Shown here one piece after another: positions 30,567 through 37,999 of a stretch of 64,000 nt of DNA. Origin of the DNA: UBA3855 sp045546475. GTDB taxonomy: Bacteria > Bacillota > Clostridia > Oscillospirales > Ruminococcaceae. The stretch's first letter is position 1; the number at the start of each line of letters is the position of its first letter. Location of the stretch: assembly GCA_045546475.1 (NCBI GenBank), contig JAZQCT010000014.1, positions 1-64,000 on the forward strand, given 5' to 3'. Under the pieces are notes generated by a model, which ran no database searches, was not told the origin of the DNA, and was given only the letters and a program-made list of their open reading frames with translations. The translations under genes and the position numbers were made by a program.

Positions 30567-31985
30567 ATGAGAAAAACTAAGATCGTATGTACTATCGGAC
30601 CTGCAACGGATGATGAAAACATCCTGCGCGAAATGATGCTTGCGGGCATGAACGTTGCAAGATTCAACTTTTCACATGGCGACTATGCAACGCACGAAAA
30701 GCGTTTCAAGGAAGTCGTAAAGCTGCGTGATGAGCTGAACCTTCCGATCGCTACTATGCTCGATACCAGAGGTCCTGAGGTTCGTCTGCGCAAGTTCGTG
30801 GATGACAAGCCTGTTGAGATCTTCGACGGCGACCTCTATACGCTGACCACGCTGGATGTCCCCTGCACCAATGAGGTGGGCAGCATTACATTTGACAAGC
30901 TCCCCCATGACGTGACCATCGGTACACGCATCCTGATCAATGACGGTCTGATCGAGCTGCTGGTTGAGAAGATCGCCAAGACCGATATTATCTGCCGCGT
31001 CATTCACGGCGGCATCCTGTCCAACAACAAGAGCATCAACGTACCCGGTGTACAGCTCTCCATGCCGTACCTGAGCGATGCGGATATGAGCGACCTGGAG
31101 TTCGGTGCCAAGATGGGCTATGATTTCATTGCAGCAAGCTTTGTGCGCACCTCTGCGGACATCAACTATCTGCGTAAGTTCACACACAGCCTGGGCTGGT
31201 TCAATGTGCGCATCATTGCCAAGATCGAGAATCTGGAGGGCGTACAGAACATTGACGAGATCCTGGAAGTAGCAGACGGCATCATGGTTGCCCGCGGCGA
31301 CATGGGCGTAGAGATCCCGTTTGAGCAGATCCCGGCGATCCAGAAGGAGCTGATCTCCAAGGGCTACAATGCGGGCAAGCAGGTCATCACAGCAACTCAG
31401 ATGCTGGAATCCATGATCAGCAATCCGCGACCGACCCGTGCGGAGATCACAGACGTTGCAAATGCGATCTATGACGGTACCAGTGCAATCATGCTGTCCG
31501 GTGAAACAGCTGCCGGTCAGTTCCCCGTGGAGGCAGTCCGCACGATGGTGCTGATCGCGGCAACTACGGAGAAAAACATCGACTACAAGCACGAATTCGA
31601 CACCCGCAAGGAGGAGGAGAATGCAAGCATTGCAGAGGGTATCGCACATGCAACCGTTACCACTGCGCATGACCTGAATGCCAAGGCGATCATCACTGTT
31701 ACCAAGCGCGGACAGACGGCACGCCTGATCTCCAAGTACCGTCCGGCATTCCCGATTGTGGGTTGCACCACGGACGCAGAGAACCAGCGTCAGATGAGCA
31801 TGAGCTGGGGCGTAACACCGCTTGTCATTGATGAGGAGACCAATACGGACGAGCTGTTTGCAAAGGCAGTTGCTGCTGCAAAGTCTGCCGGCATTGTAGA
31901 GGACGGCGATTTGGTTGTCATCACCGCCGGTGTACCGCTGGGCATTTCCGGTATGACCAATATGATGAAGGTAGAAAAGATCTGA
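30567..31985 (+). CDS. pyk: Pyruvate kinase
   Basis: This 472-residue enzyme makes ATP and pyruvate from phosphoenolpyruvate in glycolysis. It has the N-terminal TKIVCTIGPA, the active-site stretch AKIENLEG..IMVARGDMGVEIP, ATQMLESMI, and the MLSGETAAG loop. The C-terminal domain is of normal size, without the extra PEP-utiliser domain some Firmicutes enzymes carry. MRKTKIV at 30567 is preferred because GGAG lies eight bases upstream. It is a single gene between its own promoter and terminator. Confidence 0.96.
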   Translation: MRKTKIVCTIGPATDDENILREMMLAGMNVARFNFSHGDYATHEKRFKEVVKLRDELNLPIATMLDTRGPEVRLRKFVDDKPVEIFDGDLYTLTTLDVPCTNEVGSITFDKLPHDVTIGTRILINDGLIELLVEKIAKTDIICRVIHGGILSNNKSINVPGVQLSMPYLSDADMSDLEFGAKMGYDFIAASFVRTSADINYLRKFTHSLGWFNVRIIAKIENLEGVQNIDEILEVADGIMVARGDMGVEIPFEQIPAIQKELISKGYNAGKQVITATQMLESMISNPRPTRAEITDVANAIYDGTSAIMLSGETAAGQFPVEAVRTMVLIAATTEKNIDYKHEFDTRKEEENASIAEGIAHATVTTAHDLNAKAIITVTKRGQTARLISKYRPAFPIVGCTTDAENQRQMSMSWGVTPLVIDEETNTDELFAKAVAAAKSAGIVEDGDLVVITAGVPLGISGMTNMMKVEKI

Positions 31986-32002
31986 GCCTTTTCTGCAATT
32001 AC

Positions 32003-32039
32003 AGAATGCGGGACTTTCCAATAAGTCCCGCATTCTTTT
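32003..32039 (+). terminator. pyk terminator
   Basis: Perfect 14-bp stem AGAATGCGGGACTT/AAGTCCCGCATTCT followed by TTTT. Confidence 0.85.
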
Positions 32040-32051
32040 GCATATACAACA

Positions 32052-32079
32052 AAGATCCCCTGATCGCTCAGGGGATCTT
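32052..32079 (-). terminator. ispH-rpsA terminator
   Basis: Perfect 12-bp stem AAGATCCCCTGA/TCAGGGGATCTT with a 4-base loop lies 25 bases past the minus-strand stop. The T tract is short and interrupted. Confidence 0.7.
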
Positions 32080-32104
32080 GCTATTTCACAGGGAAAGCGG
32101 ATGA

Positions 32105-34057
32105 TTAGTCCTCATCTTCCTCGTCTGCCTCATCATCGAGCAGAGCGCGCATGGAGAGGGAGATACGGTTGCTGTCGAGGTCGATACCGGTAATCTTTAC
32201 CTGTACCTCGTCGCCAACTGCAACAACATCCTTTACGTTCTCAACACGGCGGTCAGCCAGCTGAGAAATGTGGATCAGACCGTCAACGCCGTCAATGATC
32301 TGTGCGAATGCACCGAATGTAGTAACGGAAACGATCTTTGCATCAACAACATCGCCAACCTCGTAGTTAGCCTTGAACTGCTCCCACGGATTGTCCTCTG
32401 TCTTCTTGTAGCCCAGGGAGATTCTGTCGTTCTCCTGATCCAGATCCTTGATGTATACCTTCAGCACATCGCCTACGGATACAACCTGGCTCGGATGCTT
32501 GATTCTGTTCCAGGACAGCTCGGAAATGTGAACCATACCGTCAATGCCGCCCAGGTCTACGAATGCGCCGTAGTTCGTCAGGGACTTAACCTCGCCCTCG
32601 TACTCCTTGCCGATCTCAGCGGTCTCCCAGAACTTAGCCTTAGCAGCTTCCTTCTCCTGACGCTGTACAGCCTTGATGGAGCCGACTGCGGACTTTCTTC
32701 TCTGCTCCGGTACTTCCAGAACAACGAACTTTACTTCCTGACCCTTCAGGCCATCCAGGGATGCCTCACGGGGCAGACCAGTCTGGGAAGCCGGAATGAA
32801 AATGCGAACGCCCTCGTAGAATACGTTCACGCCGCCCTTTACAACTGCGCTTACAGCTGCTGTCAGAACAGTGCCTTCTTCCTTAGCCTTGACTACCTTC
32901 TCAACGCCCAGCTGCTCGTCCACTCTCTTCTTGGAGAGGGCTGCAGTACCGTCCTGGTCGTTTACCTTGATTACAATCAGGTCGATCTCGTCGCCGATGC
33001 TTACAATGTCAGCCGGCTTCTTGGAAGGATCGTTGGTCAGCTCGGACAGGGATACATAGCCTGTCTGCTTTGTGCCCAGATCCACAGTAACCTCTGTGCT
33101 GTTGATACCGGTTACGATACCCTTAACGCGTGCGTTGGTATGTAATTTCTTGAAAGTATCCTCGACTGCCTGTGCAAAGTCGATATCCTCCTCTGTCATT
33201 TCCTTGTTCATCAGTTCGCTCATAGTAGTGACTACCTCCTTAATTATATGCGCCGGTGTCGATGCACCAGCTGTAATGCCGATCTTCTCAGCATTGAACA
33301 GGTCTAAAGTGTTAAGCTCGTCCGCATTCTCGATATGATACGTTCTGCAGTAGCCGGAGCTGACATCATACAGCTTTACCGTATTGGAGCTGTGTCTGCC
33401 GCCGATGACCACCATGCAGTCGGACTTTGCAGCGAGTGCTGCCGCATCGGACTGACGGGTTTCTGTCGCACTGCATATCGTGTCATAAACTACGATATTC
33501 GGATTGTCTTTAGGAAGAACCTTTAAACACTCTCCCCATAATATACTATTATACGTTGTTTGCGAAACAATTGCAAGTCTTTTCTGAAAATTTTTTTCGT
33601 TTTTTTGAAAAAAAGCATTTAGCACATTTTCGTCCTTAAAAACAAAATAATTTTCGTCACAATGTCCAACGATTCCCTGCACCTCCGGATGGCTCTCATC
33701 GCCCGCAATGAGGATGAAATAGCCCTCCGCCGTTTTTTCAGCGACGATCTTATGGATGCGCGTCACAAAGGGACAGGTCGCGTCGATCACGGGGTTGCCG
33801 CGGCGTGCGATCTCCTCGTAGACCTTCCGTCCGACACCGTGGGAACGGATGACCACATGTTCTCCGTCGCGCAGCTCGCTCACATCATCAATGATACGTG
33901 CGCCGCGCTTCACCATATCCTCAACAACATCGCGGTTGTGGATGATGGGACCGAGTGTGGCGACCTGCTCACCCCGCTCCAGTGCGCTGTAGACCATCTG
34001 CACGGCGCGGTTCACGCCGAAGCAGAAGCCTGCAGATTCCGCTACTGTGATCTGCAT
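32105..34057 (-). CDS. ispH: IspH-ribosomal protein S1 fusion
   Basis: One 650-residue protein joins HMBPP reductase (about 1-285; Fe-S ligands Cys12, Cys95 and a third Cys near 195 in TICSATE, plus the SHGVG loop) to four S1 RNA-binding domains (about 305-370, 390-455, 475-545, 560-630). IspH makes IPP/DMAPP in the last MEP-pathway step. The S1 part resembles ribosomal protein S1 of Firmicutes. The fusion is known from many Clostridia. The acidic tail (DDEADEEDED) is typical. The start is one base after the plsC stop. Whether S1 is also made alone from an internal start near MSELMNKEM is unknown. Confidence 0.94.
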   Translation of the reverse strand: MQITVAESAGFCFGVNRAVQMVYSALERGEQVATLGPIIHNRDVVEDMVKRGARIIDDVSELRDGEHVVIRSHGVGRKVYEEIARRGNPVIDATCPFVTRIHKIVAEKTAEGYFILIAGDESHPEVQGIVGHCDENYFVFKDENVLNAFFQKNEKNFQKRLAIVSQTTYNSILWGECLKVLPKDNPNIVVYDTICSATETRQSDAAALAAKSDCMVVIGGRHSSNTVKLYDVSSGYCRTYHIENADELNTLDLFNAEKIGITAGASTPAHIIKEVVTTMSELMNKEMTEEDIDFAQAVEDTFKKLHTNARVKGIVTGINSTEVTVDLGTKQTGYVSLSELTNDPSKKPADIVSIGDEIDLIVIKVNDQDGTAALSKKRVDEQLGVEKVVKAKEEGTVLTAAVSAVVKGGVNVFYEGVRIFIPASQTGLPREASLDGLKGQEVKFVVLEVPEQRRKSAVGSIKAVQRQEKEAAKAKFWETAEIGKEYEGEVKSLTNYGAFVDLGGIDGMVHISELSWNRIKHPSQVVSVGDVLKVYIKDLDQENDRISLGYKKTEDNPWEQFKANYEVGDVVDAKIVSVTTFGAFAQIIDGVDGLIHISQLADRRVENVKDVVAVGDEVQVKITGIDLDSNRISLSMRALLDDEADEEDED

Positions 34058-34058
34058 C

Positions 34059-34721
34059 TCAGTTCAGCTCCTTTTCCATGGTTTCTTCTGTCTTCTCCTG
34101 CATGGGCGGTGTCTCCGGCTCATCGACCAGTGCCTTGATGCCATCCATGATGGGCGGTACGACGCTGCGCTTGAGCGTGCGGAGCAGCTCGCGGTCGCTC
34201 AGGTCATCGGCAAGTGCAAGCTGTGCCGCCGGAATGGGCTTGCCGTAACGGACAACGATCCTGCTGCGGAAGTGCAGCTTGCCTTCAAAGTTCAGCCCGA
34301 CCGGAATGACATCCGCGCCAGCCTTGGCTGCAATGAGTGCAACGCCGGTCTTTCCCCTGCCGACCCTGCCGTCCTTGCTGCGTGTTCCCTCCGGGAAGAT
34401 CAGGAGGTGCTGTCCCTCCTGCACACGGGAGATGGCGCGGTCGATCGCTTCCGTATCGCCCTTGCCGCGCTCCACGGGGAATGCGCCGAGTGTGCGGATG
34501 AGCCAGCCGAACGCCTTGTTCTCAAACAGCTCGGATTTTGCCATGAAGCTGAATCTTCCGCGTCCGCAGATCACGACCAGCACGGGATCGGCATAGCTGC
34601 GGTGATTGGAGGCGAAGATATATGCGCCTTTTTTCGGGATATTCTCCCTGCCCTCGACCCGGATATTGTACCAGACGGCGAAGGCGACCCTGACTAAAAA
34701 TACAACCAGATGATACAGCAT
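34059..34721 (-). CDS. plsC: 1-acyl-sn-glycerol-3-phosphate acyltransferase (PlsC family)
   Basis: This 220-residue acyltransferase makes phosphatidic acid. It has an N-terminal hydrophobic helix, the catalytic H-x4-D in SNHRSYADP, the FPEGTRS block and a following GVALIAAKAGADVIPV block. AGGAG eight bases upstream supports the ATG at 34721, 14 bases past the cmk stop. The order cmk-plsC-ispH is common in Clostridia. Confidence 0.92.
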   Translation of the reverse strand: MLYHLVVFLVRVAFAVWYNIRVEGRENIPKKGAYIFASNHRSYADPVLVVICGRGRFSFMAKSELFENKAFGWLIRTLGAFPVERGKGDTEAIDRAISRVQEGQHLLIFPEGTRSKDGRVGRGKTGVALIAAKAGADVIPVGLNFEGKLHFRSRIVVRYGKPIPAAQLALADDLSDRELLRTLKRSVVPPIMDGIKALVDEPETPPMQEKTEETMEKELN

Positions 34722-34734
34722 GATGCAGCTCCTG

Positions 34735-35400
34735 TTATGCCATGACATCCTGGATCATGGCAGTGATATGCTCAACGACCTCATTGAAGCCCATGTTGGT
34801 GGTATCCACGAGCACGGCATCCTCTGCCTGCTGGAGGGGTGCGATCTCGCGGTGCATGTCCGCATAGTCACGCGCCTCAATATCCGCCAGGATCTGCTCA
34901 TAGGTGGGGCAGTCCGGCTTTTCGCGCAGCTCCAGATAACGGCGGCTTGCACGTTCTTCGGAGGATGCTGTCAGGTAGATCTTGAGATCTGCATCCGGAA
35001 GAACAACGGCACCGATGTCGCGTCCGTCCATGATTACATTGTTTTCTGCGGCGATCTTCTTCTGAAGGTCGAGCAGGAGCGCGCGCACCTCCGGCACAGC
35101 GGATACCTTGGATGCTGCCATGGAGACCTCCGGACTGCGGATGTAGTCCGTCACGTCCTCCGCATTCAGCAGGACGCGCTGTACGCCGCCGATGAATTTC
35201 AGCTCCACGCGGATATTAGGGATCTCCTGTGCGATGGTGCCGTTTTCCAGACATCCGGTGCGGATCGCATACAGACCGATCGCACGGTAGAGTGCGCCGG
35301 TATCGGCATGGATGAAGCCAAGCTCGTTGGCTACTGTGCGGGAAATACTGCTTTTCCCAGCCCCTCCGGGGCCATCAATGGCAATGTTGACTGTTTTCAT
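34735..35400 (-). CDS. cmk: Cytidylate kinase
   Basis: This 221-residue enzyme phosphorylates CMP/dCMP. The P-loop is IDGPGGAGKSS (about 8-18), and it shows DGRDIGAVVLPDADLKIYLTAS and the LID-region RDYADMHREIAPL typical of Cmk. AAAGGAG lies eight bases before 35400. The longer frame upstream is a GC-rich repeat. Confidence 0.96.
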   Translation of the reverse strand: MKTVNIAIDGPGGAGKSSISRTVANELGFIHADTGALYRAIGLYAIRTGCLENGTIAQEIPNIRVELKFIGGVQRVLLNAEDVTDYIRSPEVSMAASKVSAVPEVRALLLDLQKKIAAENNVIMDGRDIGAVVLPDADLKIYLTASSEERASRRYLELREKPDCPTYEQILADIEARDYADMHREIAPLQQAEDAVLVDTTNMGFNEVVEHITAMIQDVMA

Positions 35401-35439
35401 AGCTAACTCCTTTGTATGTAGATTGCTACTTCCCCAATG

Positions 35440-35605
35440 CTGCAGGGGGGACGCTGTCCCCCTGACCCCCTGCCAAAGGGATGTGATCCCTTTGGAATCC
35501 CATGTCGTTTTGCCATTGCCCCCTGCGGGGACAAAGGCAAAACGCTCGGATTGCAAAAGCCACATTCCTGGCAGAAGTCAAAGAACAGCCCCTGCATCAT
35601 CGGGA
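35440..35605. repeat. GC-rich intergenic repeat (family B, copy 1)
   Basis: Hairpins GGGGGAC/GTCCCCC and CCAAAGGGATG/ATCCCTTTGG, then CGTTTTGCCATTGCCCCCTG and GGGGACAAAGGCAAAACG. Roughly 80 percent of about 120 bases match 55418-55565 by eye. It lies between the flavoprotein gene and cmk within the long operon. Confidence 0.7.
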
Positions 35606-35609
35606 AGTA

Positions 35610-36827
35610 CTAATTTTCATTGCAGGCATTTGCTGCAAGATACGCAGTCGAAAATGCAATTTGTAAATTGAAGCCGCCGGTATAGGCATCTACGTCGAGG
35701 ACTTCTCCGGCGAAATAAAGACCCTTGACGAGCTTGGATTCCATGGTTTTCGGAGAGACCTCTTTGCAGAGTACACCGCCCCTTGTGATGATGCCTTCGG
35801 CGATCGGGCGCGTTCCTCTGACGGTGAAGCTGAAATCCTTGAGTACCTCACAGATCCTTCTGCGCTGCTCCTTTGTGAGTGAATTGCCGCGCAGATACGG
35901 CGGGAACGCACATCTTCCGAGCATGGGGGAAACCATGCCGGCGGGTACGAGCTTCCGCATGAGGGAGGGCAGCTGCTTGTTCGGCTGTGCAGCAATCTCG
36001 CGCTGCAGACGCTTGTCCAGCTGTTCCATATCCAGTGCGGGCTTCATGTCAATGTGCAGGGTGTACAGCCCCTCCTTGTCCATATGTGCAGAGGCACTGA
36101 GTACCAGAGGACCGGACACGCCGAAATGCGTAAACAGCATCTCTCCCAGCTCCTCATAGACGGTCTTCCCGTCGTGCTTCAGACGGAGTGTGACGTTTTT
36201 CAGGGAAATGCCCATCATTTCTGCACAGTCTCGCTCCAGCGTTTCCAGCGGAACGAGGGAGGGGCGCAGGGAGCTGATGGTATGCCCTGCGGCTTCTGCA
36301 AGACGATAGCCGCTGCCGTCCGAGCCGGTTGCCGGATAGGTCGCACCGCCTGCCGCAAGGATCACGCGGTCCGCCTGATATTCTCTGTCACCGCACCGCA
36401 CGCCGGTGCAGATGCCATCCTGAATGCACAGCTCCGTGACCGTGCCGGTGATCAGCTCTACGCCCGCACGCTTCAGCTCATCATACAGGGCATTCACGAT
36501 CTCCGCCGCCTGGTCACTGACGGGAAATACCCGATTTCCGCGCTCCACCTTCAGGCGAACGCCGAGACCTTCAAAATACGCCATCACATCCTGCGGGGAA
36601 CAGGCGGCAAAGGCACTGTAAAGGAATCGCCCGCCGCAGGGGATATTCTGCATCAGGGTATCCAGATCGCAGTCATTGGTCAGATTACAGCGACCTTTTC
36701 CCGTAATGCGGAGCTTTTTGCCGATGATCGGGTTCTTTTCGATCAGCAGCACCCGCTGTCCGGCATATGCCGCATGGATGGCAGCATAGCAGCCGGCAGC
36801 ACCGCCGCCTATGATGATGGTCTTCAT
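35610..36827 (-). CDS. NAD(P)/FAD-dependent oxidoreductase (HI0933/YhiN family)
   Basis: This 405-residue flavoprotein has an N-terminal Rossmann motif IIIGGGAAGCYAA, the family signature GKKLRITGKGRCNLTN, a second GG motif VILAAGGATYPATGSDGSGY and the C-terminal TRGGVLCKEVSPKTMESK..GLYFAGEVLDVD. Members include the bile-acid enzyme BaiN, but most have no known substrate. Its ATG overlaps the DUF3006 stop in ATGA, so the two are coupled. Confidence 0.9.
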   Translation of the reverse strand: MKTIIIGGGAAGCYAAIHAAYAGQRVLLIEKNPIIGKKLRITGKGRCNLTNDCDLDTLMQNIPCGGRFLYSAFAACSPQDVMAYFEGLGVRLKVERGNRVFPVSDQAAEIVNALYDELKRAGVELITGTVTELCIQDGICTGVRCGDREYQADRVILAAGGATYPATGSDGSGYRLAEAAGHTISSLRPSLVPLETLERDCAEMMGISLKNVTLRLKHDGKTVYEELGEMLFTHFGVSGPLVLSASAHMDKEGLYTLHIDMKPALDMEQLDKRLQREIAAQPNKQLPSLMRKLVPAGMVSPMLGRCAFPPYLRGNSLTKEQRRRICEVLKDFSFTVRGTRPIAEGIITRGGVLCKEVSPKTMESKLVKGLYFAGEVLDVDAYTGGFNLQIAFSTAYLAANACNEN

Positions 36828-37042
36828 GCTTCCCCACCATCCAGCATTCTGCGCCTGCGCGCGGCAAGGGCTTCGCGGCGTGCCTGTGTTGCTTCTGCAT
36901 CCACCGTCCAGCCGTTCTCCGTCTGCACAAGGATGTCGCCCTCACCTGCTTCTTCCGGCAGCTCGGAAACACAGATCTGCAGCATTTCCTCCTCTGCCTC
37001 TACAACGGCATATTCGCCTTCGATTCTGTCAATGATAATCAT
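36824..37042 (-). CDS. DUF3006 domain protein (72 aa)
   Basis: A small protein starting MIIIDRIEGEYAVVEAE, the DUF3006 pattern, with a basic C-terminal helix. Such genes commonly accompany ComEC-like metallohydrolase genes, as here (12 bases upstream). The ATG at 37042 follows AAGGAG. Function unknown. Confidence 0.8.
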   Translation of the reverse strand: MIIIDRIEGEYAVVEAEEEMLQICVSELPEEAGEGDILVQTENGWTVDAEATQARREALAARRRRMLDGGEA

Positions 37043-37053
37043 AGACCTACTCC

Positions 37054-37986
37054 TTACTTCTTTGTACCCGCAAAGCTGCATGTACCGGTATCCTTGTCAT
37101 AGCTGAACACAAGCGTACCCTCATCCATTGTCGTGCGGATATTATCCGTATGTGCGCCCAGACGCTCCAGAGCCTCGGGTGTGGGATGACCATAATCATT
37201 GTCCTTTCCGCAGGAGATCGCCGCATACTGCGGTGTCACAGCGGCAAGGAACGCCTCGCTGGAGGAGGTTCTTGCACCATGATGTCCAACCTTCAGGAAA
37301 TCCACATCTAAATCTGCACCGGAGGCAAGGATCTCCTCCTCCTCGGGCTTTTCCATATCACCTGTGAACAGGCAGGAGGTATCCTCGTAGTCGATACGCA
37401 GTACAAGCGAGGTATTGTTCAGATCGTCGGTCTCCTTAGAAACGGGACCAAGTACTGTGATGACTGCACCGCCCAGCTCATAGGTACTGCCAGCCTTGGC
37501 AGCACGGAGCTTGGCACCTGCTGCATCAATGCCGTCAAGATAACGCTCGTAGACCTTGGTCGTCGGTACAAGGGAATCCGCATAGACCGGCTCTAATACG
37601 GTCTTTACCTTGATGCCGGAAAGCACCTTGCCATAGCCGCCGATGTGGTCGGCGTGCATGTGGGTCGCAGCGGCATATTTCAGCTCTGTGATGTTCTGGG
37701 CTGCAAGATATTCTAAAATGGTCTCTGCATTGCCGGATTCAGCAGCGTCGATCAGCATGGCTTCTCCGTCGGCAATGACCAGAATACTGTCCGCTTGCCC
37801 GACATCAATGACATGCACCTGAAATTCCGCGTCGGAGAGCGCGAACTCCCCTTCCGGCGTTTCCTGCTGCTGGGTCAGCCAGCCGTTGAGGCAGGCGATG
37901 GCAAACAGGATGGTCACTACAATGGTATACAGAATAGAATTTTTAGATTTCTTCTTATTAGAAACGGGGGTCTTCTGCTTTGCCAT
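37054..37986 (-). CDS. Secreted or membrane-anchored ComEC-like metallo-beta-lactamase-fold hydrolase
   Basis: This 310-residue protein has a single N-terminal transmembrane segment (about 17-37), then an MBL fold resembling the C-terminal domain of ComEC: VIDVGQADSILV, the metal motif THMHADHIGG, LFTGDMEKPEE, KVGHHGARTSSS and ISCGKDNDYGHPTPE. It is presumably an extracytoplasmic phosphodiesterase or nuclease. The exact substrate is not shown. AGGAGG precedes the ATG, and ftsK ends 14 bases upstream. Confidence 0.87.
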   Translation of the reverse strand: MAKQKTPVSNKKKSKNSILYTIVVTILFAIACLNGWLTQQQETPEGEFALSDAEFQVHVIDVGQADSILVIADGEAMLIDAAESGNAETILEYLAAQNITELKYAAATHMHADHIGGYGKVLSGIKVKTVLEPVYADSLVPTTKVYERYLDGIDAAGAKLRAAKAGSTYELGGAVITVLGPVSKETDDLNNTSLVLRIDYEDTSCLFTGDMEKPEEEEILASGADLDVDFLKVGHHGARTSSSEAFLAAVTPQYAAISCGKDNDYGHPTPEALERLGAHTDNIRTTMDEGTLVFSYDKDTGTCSFAGTKK

Positions 37987-37999
37987 ACATGTTTCCTCC

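Noticed and set aside
35440..35605. Riboswitch or T-box upstream of cmk
   Set aside because: Multiple hairpins are present, but the same sequence occurs at the lysS 3' end, so it is a dispersed repeat.
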